From Zoogloeaceae bacterium (lineage in GTDB: Bacteria > Pseudomonadota > Gammaproteobacteria > Burkholderiales > Rhodocyclaceae), in contig JAEUNY010000132.1 in assembly GCA_016791005.1 (NCBI GenBank), positions 1 through 36,905 on the forward strand: 36,905 nt of DNA. The letters are read 5' to 3'. The stretch's first letter is position 1. Each line of letters begins with the position of its first letter. The position numbers were made by a program, and so were the translations under genes. The notes under the pieces were generated by a model, which saw nothing but the letters and a program-made list of their open reading frames with translations, did not search any database and was not told where the DNA came from. Shown here in pieces: positions 15,260 through 25,640 of the stretch.

Positions 15260-17950
15260 TCAGCTCCGTAAAGCCTTCTCAATGATCTCGCGCACATCCC
15301 CGGACAACTCCGGAACCTCCAGGACCGCTTCCAGGTGGGGTAGGATCGCCTCCTGGAGCGCAGGACCGTAACGCCGCCAGTTTTCGAGGGCCCGGGCCAT
15401 ACGCGCCGCCACCTGGGGATTGTGACTGTTGAGCCGGATGACCTGATCCGCCCAAAAGGCGTACCCCGCGCCATCCGGGCGGTGGAATTCCCCCGGATTG
15501 GCCCGGAAGAAGGTGCCGAGCAGCGCATAGACCTTGTTCGGGTTAGTGAAGCTGAAGGCCGGATCTTCGGTCAGGGCCGCCACCCTTTCGAGCGCAGGCG
15601 GGACCTCGGGGGCCCAGCGCCAGGCACCGGCCTGCAGAGCGAACCACTTGTCGAGGACCAGGGCGTCCTTTTCAAATTCGGAATGGAAGATCGCCAAGGC
15701 CTGCTCCCGCACCGGCGCTCCGCTCTGCACCAGGGCGCTTAGGGCGCCGAAGCGGTCGGTCATGTTGCGGGCAGACTGGAACTGGCCCACCGCCCGATCG
15801 ACCCCCTCCTCGATTCCCGCACCGCAAAGGTAGCGTAGGGCGAGGTTACGCAGTGCCCGTCGGCCGGCATCAGTGGGGTGGTAGCGGTAGGGTCCAGAGA
15901 CCGTCAGGGCTTCATGACAGGCGAGCCATTCCTTAGCCAGGTGAGTCCCCAAGGCCTGGGTGAGTTGGATCAGGGCCGCACGAAGCGCGGCCGGGTCCGC
16001 CGGAGCCATCCGTTCCAGCAGGTAGGCCTCCCCGGGCAGCGCCAGGGCCTGGGCCCGGAATGCGGGATCCAGGTCCGCCTGGGTGAGTAGCGTCCGGCAA
16101 GCTGCGATCAAGCCCTCCGGAACCGCTTGCGCCCCGCCCGACGATGCCGCTTTGGCGAGGTCCAGGGCCACGCGCTCAAAGTAGCGCTGCGCGGCATCCC
16201 AGCGGTTGAAGGGATCGGCGTCGTGGGCGATGCGGAAGGCCAGACGTTCATCGGATTCCGCAAGCTCGAGAATGACCGGGGCGGAAAAACCCCGCAGGAT
16301 CGAGGGCACCGGCTCTGCCTTCAGACCCGTGAAGGTGAAATGCGCTTCCTGCGAGGTCAATCGCAGAACCCGGGTCGTCCCGCTGGCACTGGCCTCCCCG
16401 ACCAACTGTAGAGGCAAATCGACCCCGTCGGGCCCCATCAGACCGACGGCGACCGGGATGATCAGCGGAATCTTTTCTGCCTGGCCAGAGGTGGGGGGGG
16501 TGCGCTGCGTGAGGGTCAGGGTGTAGTTTCCAGTCGCCGCATCCCAAGCCCCGGCAGCCGCCAGCCGCGGCGTTCCCGCCTGGCTGTACCAGCCCATGAA
16601 GGCATCCAGATCGGCGCCGTTGGCCTCGCCCATGCACCCAACAAAATCGTCGCAGGTCACCGCCTGGCCGTCGTGGTAGCTGAAATAGAGGTCCATGCCG
16701 TTGCGGAACCCTTCCGGACCCAACAGGGTATGCAGCATGCGGATGACCTCGGCCCCTTTTTCATAGACCGTGGCAGTGTAGAAATTGTTGATTTCTTCGT
16801 AGCTGTCGGGTCGGATGGGGTGAGCCATGGGGCCCGCATCCTCGGGGAACTGAGCCGACCGGAGATTGCGCACGTTGTCGATGCGCACCACCGCGCGGGC
16901 CGAATCCGCCCCCGCCTCGCCGGCTGCCCGGGCCATCATGTCGGCGGAAAACTGCTGGTCGCGGAAGACCGTGAGCCCCTCCTTGAGGGTCAGCTGGAAC
17001 CAGTCGCGGCAGGTGACCCGGTTACCCGTCCAGTTGTGGAAGTACTCGTGGGCCACCACGCTTTCGATATTTTCGAAGTCCGCATCCGTGGCCGTGCGGG
17101 GGTTGGCCAGCACGTACTTGGCGTTGAAGATGTTGAGGCCCTTGTTCTCCATCGCTCCCATGTTGAAGTCGGACACCGCGACGATCATGTAGCGGTCGAG
17201 ATCAAGTTCGAGACCGAAGGTCTCCTCGTCCCAGCGCAGCGCCGCCACCAGTGAATCCATCGCGTGCTCGGTGCGGTCGAGGTTGCCTGCCTCCACCCAC
17301 ACCTGGAGCAGGACTTCACGGCCCGAACGGGTCTGCACCTTGCGATCAAGGGTCACCAGATCTGCCGCCACCAGGGCAAAAAGGTAGGAGGGCTTGGAAA
17401 AGGGGTCTTCCCAACGCGCGAAATGCCGACCGTCCGGCAGGTCCCCCTCGGCGACCAGATTGCCATTGGAGAGCAGCACCGGGCAGGCATTCTTGTCGGC
17501 CTCCAGGGTCACGGAGTAGCGCGCCATCACGTCCGGCCGATCAGGGAAATAGGTGATCCGCCGGAACCCCTCCGCCTCGCACTGGGTGAAGAATCCCCCA
17601 CGGGAGGTGTAGAGACCCGACAGGGTGGTGTTGGCCGCAGGGTTGATGCGGGTGACGATCTCCACCACGCACCGATCGCCCGGGAGGGTAATCTCCAGGC
17701 CGGACTCCGTCTCCACCAGATCCGTGTCCGGGCAAGGAACCCCGTCTAAATTTACCGACACCCGTTCGAGGTCCTCGCCGAAAAGGACCAAGGGACCGGG
17801 CTCCGCGTCGTCATTGCGAAGGCAGGTCAGACGGCTTGCCACCTCAGTCCGCTCGGCGCCCAGATCGAAGTGCAGATCGACCTTGCTAACGGTCCAGGCC
17901 AGGGGACGGTAATCCCGTCGAAAGATGGTTTTGCCAAGCTCGGTGCGCAT
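15260..17950 (-). CDS. pepN: Aminopeptidase N (M1 family)
   Basis: 896 residues, slightly longer than E. coli PepN (870). The exopeptidase motif GAMENKGLNIF and the zinc site VAHEYFHNWTGNRVTCRDWF (HExxH...E, with the E in LKEGLTVFRDQQF) are intact. The C-terminal half has the DUF3458-type helical domain (for example FEKDALVLDKWFALQA). It removes N-terminal residues from peptides in the cytosol. ATG 17950 has TTGGAG about 9 nt upstream. The RDD gene lies 27 nt before it on the same strand, so they may be cotranscribed. Confidence 0.96.
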   Translation of the reverse strand: MRTELGKTIFRRDYRPLAWTVSKVDLHFDLGAERTEVASRLTCLRNDDAEPGPLVLFGEDLERVSVNLDGVPCPDTDLVETESGLEITLPGDRCVVEIVTRINPAANTTLSGLYTSRGGFFTQCEAEGFRRITYFPDRPDVMARYSVTLEADKNACPVLLSNGNLVAEGDLPDGRHFARWEDPFSKPSYLFALVAADLVTLDRKVQTRSGREVLLQVWVEAGNLDRTEHAMDSLVAALRWDEETFGLELDLDRYMIVAVSDFNMGAMENKGLNIFNAKYVLANPRTATDADFENIESVVAHEYFHNWTGNRVTCRDWFQLTLKEGLTVFRDQQFSADMMARAAGEAGADSARAVVRIDNVRNLRSAQFPEDAGPMAHPIRPDSYEEINNFYTATVYEKGAEVIRMLHTLLGPEGFRNGMDLYFSYHDGQAVTCDDFVGCMGEANGADLDAFMGWYSQAGTPRLAAAGAWDAATGNYTLTLTQRTPPTSGQAEKIPLIIPVAVGLMGPDGVDLPLQLVGEASASGTTRVLRLTSQEAHFTFTGLKAEPVPSILRGFSAPVILELAESDERLAFRIAHDADPFNRWDAAQRYFERVALDLAKAASSGGAQAVPEGLIAACRTLLTQADLDPAFRAQALALPGEAYLLERMAPADPAALRAALIQLTQALGTHLAKEWLACHEALTVSGPYRYHPTDAGRRALRNLALRYLCGAGIEEGVDRAVGQFQSARNMTDRFGALSALVQSGAPVREQALAIFHSEFEKDALVLDKWFALQAGAWRWAPEVPPALERVAALTEDPAFSFTNPNKVYALLGTFFRANPGEFHRPDGAGYAFWADQVIRLNSHNPQVAARMARALENWRRYGPALQEAILPHLEAVLEVPELSGDVREIIEKALRS

Positions 17951-17977
17951 GGGAGAACTCCAAATTGGTGAAGCGGC

Positions 17978-18469
17978 TTACCGGGTTGAAATCAGGAGCA
18001 CCACGCGGGTGCCGGCCAGCCGGTCATGAAGGAACTGACGCTCCGGATCGATGATCGCCCAGGCGAGGCCAAGTCCGCCAAACAGCACCGAGGGCCATGC
18101 GAGGGTGTAGCGCAGCCAGGCCTGGCGCAGGGTGATGGTCCCGCCTCCCTGCGTCTCGACCAGCCGCAGCTTCCAGGTCTGCATCGCCAGGGTCTGCCCG
18201 CCGCGCCGCCAGTACCAGACAAAATAGAGGCCAAGAACGAGGTAAATGTGGATCCAATCGACCCAGCCCGGTAAGGCAATCTGCCACACGACCCCCAAGA
18301 TCAGATTGGGCACCATGAAGGTCAGGCCGAGCACCCCCAGGAGCAGGAGGGCCTCGTAGATCAGGGAGGCAAAACGGCGGCGCAGGGTCGCAAGCTCGGC
18401 CTGCTGGCGCGGGGACGGGGAAGACTGGGCGGGGCCGGCAGCGGCCGGCATGGGCGGGGACTGTCGCAT
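17978..18469 (-). CDS. RDD-family membrane protein
   Basis: 163 residues. After a proline/alanine-rich N-terminus, RRRFASLIYEALLLLGVLGL contains the R-x-x-(D/E) start of an RDD domain. Membrane helices follow around TFMVPNLILGVVWQIAL and DWIHIYLVLGLYFVWYW. The RGGQTLAMQTWKLRLV segment and DPERQFLHDRLAGTRVV complete the family signature. The function of RDD proteins is largely unknown; some are transporters. ATG 18469 is preceded by AGAGG; the frame is open to 18556 but without similar support. It is divergent from ilvI. Confidence 0.82.
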   Translation of the reverse strand: MRQSPPMPAAAGPAQSSPSPRQQAELATLRRRFASLIYEALLLLGVLGLTFMVPNLILGVVWQIALPGWVDWIHIYLVLGLYFVWYWRRGGQTLAMQTWKLRLVETQGGGTITLRQAWLRYTLAWPSVLFGGLGLAWAIIDPERQFLHDRLAGTRVVLLISTR

Positions 18470-18561
18470 GGTTCCTCTGCGCCAAACCCGCGCCGGATGA
18501 GTGCCCATCAGCGGAGGTGACCGCCCACAGGAATCCGCCCCGGAGGGCCCACCCACCAGCC

Positions 18562-18590
18562 TTGACCAATCAACGGGGGGCGGGTAATGT
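18562..18590 (+). promoter_or_regulatory. Sigma-70-type promoter of the ilvI operon
   Basis: TTGACC (18562-18567), a 17-nt spacer and TAATGT (18585-18590). Transcription would start near 18597, upstream of the chosen ilvI ATG at 18626. An ATG at 18587 lies inside this -10 and so could not be the start of a transcript from it. Confidence 0.65.
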
Positions 18591-18625
18591 TGCGCGTTTC
18601 AGTTGGAAAAACAGGGCGAGTACGA

Positions 18626-20335
18626 ATGATGCTGAGCGGAGCCGAAATTGTAGTGAGGTGTCTCCAGGAAGAAAAGGTCGAATATGTTTTCGGCTATCCC
18701 GGCGGCGCCGTACTCTTCCTGTACGACGAACTCTTCAAGCAGGACCAGATTCGCCACGTGCTGGTGCGCCACGAACAGGCCGCGGTCCATGCCGCCGACG
18801 GCTATGCCCGGTCCACGGAAAAGGTTGGCGTCGCCCTGGTGACCTCAGGCCCTGGCGCCACCAACGCCGTCACGGGAATCGCCACCGCCTATTGCGACTC
18901 CATCCCGGTGGTCATCATCAGCGGCCAGGTGCCGACGGCCGCCATCGGCCAGGATGCCTTCCAGGAAGTGGACACGGTGGGCATCACCCGCCCCTGCGTG
19001 AAGCACAATTTCCTGGTCAAGCGGGTCGAGGACATCGCCCCGACGATCAAAAAGGCCTTTTATCTGGCCGCGTCCGGACGACCCGGCCCGGTGCTGGTGG
19101 ATATCCCCAAGGACATCACCGCCGCGAAATGCGAGTTCGACTATCCCAAGTCGATTTCCATGCGCTCCTACAACCCCGTCTCCAAGGGTCATCAGGGCCA
19201 GATCAAAAAGGCCGTTCAGCTTCTGATGGAAGCCAAGCGCCCGATGATCTATGCCGGTGGCGGCGTCGTGCTTGGCAATGCAGCAGAGCCATTGACCAAG
19301 CTCGCCAAACTGCTGGGCTTCCCCATCACCACCACCCTAATGGGCCTGGGGGGCTTTCCCGCCAGCGAACGGCAGTACCTTGGCATGCCCGGCATGCACG
19401 GTACCTTCGAAGCCAACATGTCGATGCACTTCTGCGACGTGCTGCTGGCCGTCGGATCGCGTTTTGATGATCGGGTGATCGGCAATCCCGCTCACTTCGC
19501 TGAGGAGCCCCGCAAGATCATCCACATCGACATCGATCCCTCCTCGATTTCCAAGCGGGTGAAGGTGGACGTGCCCATCGTGGGCAACGTCGCGGAAGTC
19601 CTGGAAGAGATGATTCGCGCCGTCGAGGCATCGACCCGCCGGCCGGAGGAAGACACGCTGGCAACCTGGTGGAAGCAGGTCGACGAGTGGCGCCGCAGGG
19701 ATTGCCTGAAGTTCAAGCACGACGGCGACATCATCAAGCCCCAGTTTGTGGTCCAGAAGCTTTGGGAAGTGACCAACGGCGACGCCTTCGTCACCTCCGA
19801 CGTCGGCCAGCACCAGATGTGGGCCGCCCAGTACTATCGCTTCGACAAGCCCCGCCGCTGGCTCAACTCTGGCGGTCTCGGCACCATGGGCGTCGGCCTG
19901 CCCTATGCCATGGGCGCCCAGCTTGCCCACCCGGGCAGCCCGGTGGCCTGCGTCACCGGCGAAGCTTCGATCCAGATGTGCATCCAGGAACTCTCCACCT
20001 GCAAGCAGTTCCGTCTGCCCATCAAGATCGTGAACCTCAACAACCGCTACCTGGGCATGGTGCGCCAGTGGCAGCAGATCTTCCATGGCGGCCGTTATTC
20101 AGAGTCCTACATGGATTCCCTGCCCGATTTCGCCAAGCTCGCCGAGGCCTATGGCCACGTCGGCCTGCGCGTCGACAAGGCCGGCGATGTGGAGGACGCC
20201 CTGCGGGAAGCCTTCCAGCGCAAGAACGATCTGGTCTTCCTGGATTTCCAGGTCGACCCCACGGAAAACGTTTATCCCATGGTCCAGGGCGGCAAGGGCC
20301 TCACCGAGATGATCCTCTCCGCCGAAGACCTGTAA
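18626..20335 (+). CDS. ilvI: Acetolactate synthase, large (catalytic) subunit
   Basis: 569 residues. This ThDP enzyme makes acetolactate and acetohydroxybutyrate, the first common step of valine, leucine and isoleucine synthesis. It has the N-terminal EYVFGYPGGAVL, with the activating Glu in RHEQAAVHAADGYAR, SGPGATNAVTGIATAY, the FAD-domain segments (VGSRFDDRV), and the ThDP site GEASIQM...NLNNRYLGMVRQWQ. GEAS replaces the usual GDGS/GDAS at the ThDP-Mg motif, an Asp-to-Glu change worth checking. ATG 18626 starts MMLSGAEIVVRCL as in homologues. The regulatory subunit gene ilvH follows after 145 nt. Confidence 0.95.
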   Translation: MMLSGAEIVVRCLQEEKVEYVFGYPGGAVLFLYDELFKQDQIRHVLVRHEQAAVHAADGYARSTEKVGVALVTSGPGATNAVTGIATAYCDSIPVVIISGQVPTAAIGQDAFQEVDTVGITRPCVKHNFLVKRVEDIAPTIKKAFYLAASGRPGPVLVDIPKDITAAKCEFDYPKSISMRSYNPVSKGHQGQIKKAVQLLMEAKRPMIYAGGGVVLGNAAEPLTKLAKLLGFPITTTLMGLGGFPASERQYLGMPGMHGTFEANMSMHFCDVLLAVGSRFDDRVIGNPAHFAEEPRKIIHIDIDPSSISKRVKVDVPIVGNVAEVLEEMIRAVEASTRRPEEDTLATWWKQVDEWRRRDCLKFKHDGDIIKPQFVVQKLWEVTNGDAFVTSDVGQHQMWAAQYYRFDKPRRWLNSGGLGTMGVGLPYAMGAQLAHPGSPVACVTGEASIQMCIQELSTCKQFRLPIKIVNLNNRYLGMVRQWQQIFHGGRYSESYMDSLPDFAKLAEAYGHVGLRVDKAGDVEDALREAFQRKNDLVFLDFQVDPTENVYPMVQGGKGLTEMILSAEDL

Positions 20336-20351
20336 TCGCGACAGATCGCGG

Positions 20352-20376
20352 GGCGCGGCAACACCCAGGCCGCGCC
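20352..20376 (+). other. GC-rich hairpin in the ilvI-ilvH gap
   Basis: GGCGCGGC (20352-20359) and GCCGCGCC (20369-20376) form a perfect 8-bp stem with a 9-nt loop, 17 nt after the ilvI stop. A 10-bp palindrome CCGGCGCCGG follows at 20400-20409. There is no T-tract. Possible roles are mRNA processing, stability or partial attenuation between the subunits. Confidence 0.35.
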
Positions 20377-20480
20377 TGCGTCGACGGGCCACCCGCCCGC
20401 CGGCGCCGGGAGGGCCGTCTGCCGGCCAGCTCCCAGCCGCGGCACCCGCCTCACCTCCTCCTCTCTCAGCTCGGACGCCC

Positions 20481-20972
20481 ATGCGACACGTAATCTCCCT
20501 TTTGATCGAGAACGAATCCGGTGCCCTTTCGCGGGTCTCCGGCCTCTTCTCGGCCCGCGGCTACAACATCGAATCCCTCACCGTCGCTCCGACGGAGGAC
20601 CCGTCCCTTTCCCGTATGACGATCGTGACCACCGGGTCAGACGAAATCGTCGAGCAGATCACCAAGCAGTTGAACAAGCTGGTGGACGTGGTCAAGGTGG
20701 TGGACATTTCCGAGTCCGCCCACATCGAGCGGGAACTGCTCCTCGTCAAAGTGCGGGCCACCGGCAAGGACCGGGAGGAGATCAAGCGGACCTCGGACAT
20801 CTTCCGCGGCCACATCATCGATGTCACCGATGCCTCCTACGTCATCGAGCTGACCGGTACCCAAAACAAGCTGGATTCCTTTCTCGGTGCTCTGGACGCC
20901 AGCCTGATCCTCGAAACCGTTCGCTCCGGCATCTGCGGAATTGGCCGGGGAGACCGCGTATTGAAGGTGTGA
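20481..20972 (+). CDS. ilvH: Acetolactate synthase, small regulatory subunit
   Basis: 163 residues. The N-terminal ACT domain reads HVISLLIENESGALSRVSGL, ARGYNIESLTVAPTEDP and LSRMTIVT, then the IlvH C-terminal domain (ERELLLVKVRA, DIFRGHIIDVTDASYVIELT, GICGIGRGDRVL). It activates the large subunit and confers feedback inhibition by valine. The N-E-S-G-A-L-S-R-V loop is where valine is bound in characterised homologues. The Shine-Dalgarno is weak (CTCGGACGCCC before the ATG). ilvC follows after 75 nt. Confidence 0.96.
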   Translation: MRHVISLLIENESGALSRVSGLFSARGYNIESLTVAPTEDPSLSRMTIVTTGSDEIVEQITKQLNKLVDVVKVVDISESAHIERELLLVKVRATGKDREEIKRTSDIFRGHIIDVTDASYVIELTGTQNKLDSFLGALDASLILETVRSGICGIGRGDRVLKV

Positions 20973-22064
<1,092 letters not shown>

Positions 22065-22079
22065 TACCCCTCAGCCCTG

Positions 22080-22125
22080 GGGCCGGAATGCTGCCGACGG
22101 CGGTCTTCCGGCCCTTTGCTTTTTT
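22080..22125 (+). terminator. Rho-independent terminator after ilvC
   Basis: GGGCCGGAA (22080-22088) pairs perfectly with TTCCGGCCC (22106-22114) across a 17-nt loop that can itself fold (CCG/CGG). TTTGCTTTTTT follows. The position just after the ilvC stop suggests pssA has its own promoter. Confidence 0.8.
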
Positions 22126-22167
22126 GGGCGGTCGCCCGCGAACGGCGTGGCGGCAGGCCGCTTCAGG

Positions 22168-22173
22168 TACAAT
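22168..22173 (+). promoter_or_regulatory. Probable -10 of the pssA promoter
   Basis: TACAAT lies 30 nt before the pssA ATG and after the ilvC terminator. The -35 region is not convincing. Confidence 0.4.
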
Positions 22174-22202
22174 CTCTCGCCTCCTTATGGGTGTGACGCA
22201 CA

Positions 22203-22991
22203 ATGGCCGACCTGCCGACCCGCAAGCCGTTGCCGCCACCGGACAAGCGCCGGCGCGGTATCTACATCCTTCCCAACCTGTTCACCACCGCCGCGCTCTT
22301 TGCCGGTTTCTACGCCATCGTCCAGGCGATGAACCTGAATTTCGAACAATCCGCCGTGGCGATCTTCATCGCTATGGTGCTCGATGGCCTGGATGGCCGG
22401 GTTGCCCGGCTCACCCGCACCCAAAGCGCTTTCGGCGCCGAATACGACTCCCTGTCCGACATGGTCTCCTTCGGCGTCGCACCGGCGCTGGTGGCCTATG
22501 AGTGGGCCCTGAAGGGCATGGGCAAGCTGGGCTGGATCGCCGCGTTCATCTATTGCGCCGGCGCCGCCTTGCGCCTCGCCCGCTTCAACACCAACATCGA
22601 TATCGTCGACAAGCGCTTCTTCCAGGGCCTGCCCAGTCCAGCCGCCGCGGCCCTCATCGCCGGCATGGTGTGGGTCGCCATCGACAACGGCTTTGCGGGC
22701 GACGATCTGCGCTGGTTCGCCTGCTTCCTGACCATCTTCGCCGGCATCACCATGGTCAGCAATGTGATGTACTACAGCGGGAAGAGTATCAATCTGCGGC
22801 GCAGCGTTCCTTTCATCGTGGTGTTTGCGGTGGTCCTCGGCTTCGCGCTCATCTCCAGCTACCCCCCGGGAGTCCTGTTCGCGTTGTTCCTGGCCTACGC
22901 GGCCTCCGGCTACGTGTTGCTCGTCATCCGCCGCCTGCGACGCCAGCCTCCCCTGCCGCGAACCCCGGACCCGGAACCCGAGTCTGAATAA
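22203..22991 (+). CDS. pssA: CDP-diacylglycerol-serine O-phosphatidyltransferase
   Basis: 262 residues. This integral membrane CDP-alcohol phosphatidyltransferase makes phosphatidylserine from CDP-diacylglycerol and serine. The full catalytic pattern DG-x2-AR-x8-G-x3-D-x3-D is visible as DGLDGRVARLT through GAEYDSLSD (about residues 60-82). Several membrane helices follow (GWIAAFIYCAGAALRLA, FACFLTIFAGITMVSNVMYY, VPFIVVFAVVLGFALI, PPGVLFALFLAYAASGYVLLV). It is the Bacillus-type PssA rather than the E. coli phospholipase-D type. It sits between ilvC and leuA, an order common in betaproteobacteria. Confidence 0.94.
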   Translation: MADLPTRKPLPPPDKRRRGIYILPNLFTTAALFAGFYAIVQAMNLNFEQSAVAIFIAMVLDGLDGRVARLTRTQSAFGAEYDSLSDMVSFGVAPALVAYEWALKGMGKLGWIAAFIYCAGAALRLARFNTNIDIVDKRFFQGLPSPAAAALIAGMVWVAIDNGFAGDDLRWFACFLTIFAGITMVSNVMYYSGKSINLRRSVPFIVVFAVVLGFALISSYPPGVLFALFLAYAASGYVLLVIRRLRRQPPLPRTPDPEPESE

Positions 22992-23042
22992 TCATCCTGG
23001 GCGGGGGATCGCCCCCGACACACGCCTCATCAGGAGACCGTC

Positions 23043-24578
23043 ATGAGCGATCAACTCATCATCTTCGACACCACCCTGCGGGACGGGGAACAAAGTCCGG
23101 GCGCGTCCATGACCCGGGAGGAAAAACTGCGCATCGCCCGTCAGCTTGAGCGGATGCGGGTGGACGTAATCGAAGCGGGTTTTGCGGCCGCCTCGAACGG
23201 GGATTTCGAATCCGTCCAGGCCATCGCCCAGGCGGTGCGCGAATCCACCATCTGCTCCTTGGCCCGGGCCAACGAAAACGACATCCGGCGCGCCGGCGAA
23301 GCCGTCACCCCCGCCGCTCGGGGCCGGATCCACACCTTCATCGCCACCAGCCCGATTCACATGGAGAAGAAACTGCGGATGCAGCCCGACCAGGTGGTGG
23401 AACAAGCGGTAAAGGCCATCCGCTGGGCCCGCCAGTTCACCGATGATGTGGAATTCTCGGCCGAAGACGCAGGCCGCTCGGAAATCGACTTTCTCTGCCG
23501 GATCTTCGAGGCCGTGATCGCCGCCGGGGCCAAGACCATCAACGTGCCGGACACCGTGGGCTACAACGTGCCGGAGCAGTTTGCCCATACTATCCGGACC
23601 CTGATCGAACGAATTCCCAATGCTGATCGCGTGGTGTGGTCGGTCCATTGCCACAACGACCTTGGCCTCGCCGTGGCGAACTCCCTGGCCGCCGTGATGG
23701 CCGGCGCGCGCCAGGTGGAGTGCACCGTGAATGGTCTGGGGGAACGGGCCGGCAATGCGTCGCTGGAGGAAGTGGTCATGGCGGTGCGCACCCGCCGGGA
23801 CATCTTCGGTTGCGACACCCGCATCGACACCACTCAGATCGTTCCGGCCTCCAAACTCGTGTCCGGCATCACCGGCTTCCCCGTCCAGCCGAACAAAGCC
23901 ATCGTCGGCGCCAACGCCTTTGCCCATGAATCGGGCATCCACCAGGACGGCGTGCTGAAGCATCGCGAAACCTACGAAATCATGCGTGCCGAGGATGTGG
24001 GCTGGACGGCCAACAAACTGGTGCTTGGCAAGCATTCCGGGCGCAACGCCTTCCGCTCCCGCCTGCAGGAATTGGGCATCGTGATCGGCTCGGAAGAGCA
24101 ACTCAACCACGCTTTCACCCGCTTCAAGGCCCTGGCCGACAAGAAGCATGAAATCTTCGACGAAGATCTTCAGGCCCTGGTGTCCGACGAGACCTCGCCC
24201 CATGAGCTGGAGCATTTCCGCCTGCTTGCGTCCCGCTTCCACAGCGAGACCGGCGAAATTCCCCAGGCAGCCCTGACCCTGGCGATTGGCGGCGAAGAAA
24301 AGAGCGCCGCTTCAAGCGGCTCCGGGCCGGTGGACGCAGCCTTCCGTGCCATCGAACAACTGGCCGAGAGTGGCACCGAGTTGCTCCTCTACTCAGTGAA
24401 CGCCATCACCACCGGCACCGATGCCCAGGGAGAGGTCACCGTGCGGCTGGCCAAGGATGGCAAAGTGGTGAATGGCCAGGGGGCCGATACGGACATCATC
24501 GTGGCCTCGGCCAAAGCCTATCTGAACGCCTTGAACAAGCTCCACACCAAGTTCGACAAGCTGAATCCCCAACTCTGA
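23043..24578 (+). CDS. leuA: 2-isopropylmalate synthase
   Basis: 511 residues. It condenses acetyl-CoA with 2-ketoisovalerate, the first committed step to leucine. The N-terminal TIM barrel has the metal and catalytic motif [57 protein letters not shown] (metal His pair) and [18 protein letters not shown]. The [13 protein letters not shown] and [13 protein letters not shown] segments are typical LeuA type. The C-terminal LeuA dimer domain (about 390-510) provides leucine feedback. The ATG follows AGGAG (about 23032-23036). It uses the ketoisovalerate made by the ilv genes just upstream. Confidence 0.96.
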   Translation: MSDQLIIFDTTLRDGEQSPGASMTREEKLRIARQLERMRVDVIEAGFAAASNGDFESVQAIAQAVRESTICSLARANENDIRRAGEAVTPAARGRIHTFIATSPIHMEKKLRMQPDQVVEQAVKAIRWARQFTDDVEFSAEDAGRSEIDFLCRIFEAVIAAGAKTINVPDTVGYNVPEQFAHTIRTLIERIPNADRVVWSVHCHNDLGLAVANSLAAVMAGARQVECTVNGLGERAGNASLEEVVMAVRTRRDIFGCDTRIDTTQIVPASKLVSGITGFPVQPNKAIVGANAFAHESGIHQDGVLKHRETYEIMRAEDVGWTANKLVLGKHSGRNAFRSRLQELGIVIGSEEQLNHAFTRFKALADKKHEIFDEDLQALVSDETSPHELEHFRLLASRFHSETGEIPQAALTLAIGGEEKSAASSGSGPVDAAFRAIEQLAESGTELLLYSVNAITTGTDAQGEVTVRLAKDGKVVNGQGADTDIIVASAKAYLNALNKLHTKFDKLNPQL

Positions 24579-24600
24579 GGAGGGGACGAAGTGTGCCCGA

Positions 24601-24960
24601 TCAGGCCGCCGTCCCCTGGCGGGACGGCGCAGTCTGCCGGGCATAGAGCATCGCGCTCATGAAGAACATGACGGCCAGTCCAATTTCCAACCCCGCGAGA
24701 TAGGACCCGGGCCGGGGGTCATTGAGGCGGAGCACCCCTTCGATGACATACAGCAGGATCAGCATGCAGGCCCACTGAAAGGTGTAGCGCCTGCCCCGCA
24801 GGATGCCGAACAGGGCGGCCATCAGCGGGAGCACCTTGAGGGTCATCCACGACCCGCCCGGGCGCAGCGGGGCAATCCAGACCTCCCAGGCGACACCCAG
24901 GACAATCAGGGCCAGGAGGCTCACGCTGGCCAGGAGGTTCAACATGCGCACCGAAGGCAT
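24601..24960 (-). CDS. DUF2069 membrane protein
   Basis: About 119 residues, four membrane helices (LLASVSLLALIVLGVAWEVW, TLKVLPLMAALFGILRG, YTFQWACMLILLYVIEGVL, LEIGLAVMFFMSAMLYA). KVLPLMAALFGILRGRRYTF and FFMSAMLYAR are typical of DUF2069, a family found near wrbA in many proteobacteria, with unknown function. ATG 24960 has GGAGGGG 8 nt upstream. GTG 24966, overlapping the wrbA stop, is the alternative. It is convergent with leuA, with 22 nt between them. Confidence 0.82.
   Translation of the reverse strand: MPSVRMLNLLASVSLLALIVLGVAWEVWIAPLRPGGSWMTLKVLPLMAALFGILRGRRYTFQWACMLILLYVIEGVLRLNDPRPGSYLAGLEIGLAVMFFMSAMLYARQTAPSRQGTAA
24608..24628. other. Perfect hairpin at the leuA/DUF2069 convergent end
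   Basis: GCCGTCCC (24608-24615), loop CTGGC, GGGACGGC (24621-24628). It lies in the last codons of the DUF2069 gene and 30 nt past leuA. There is no T-tract on either strand, so intrinsic termination is not supported, but it could act as a 3' barrier for either transcript. Confidence 0.35.
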
Positions 24961-24962
24961 CG

Positions 24963-25597
<635 letters not shown>

Positions 25598-25640
25598 CCG
25601 AGGCCCCGCCGCGAACCCGGAGCACGCTCCACCCCCAGGT

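Noticed and set aside
18587-18625. Upstream ATG as the start of ilvI
   Set aside because: It falls inside the -10 hexamer of the apparent promoter and adds residues not typical of the family.
20336-20480. Riboswitch, attenuator leader peptide or tRNA in the ilvI-ilvH gap
   Set aside because: No branched-chain codon run, no cloverleaf and no terminator T-tract; only the GC hairpins are supported.
22992-24242. 416-codon minus-strand frame across leuA
   Set aside because: An antisense shadow of leuA with no recognisable domain.
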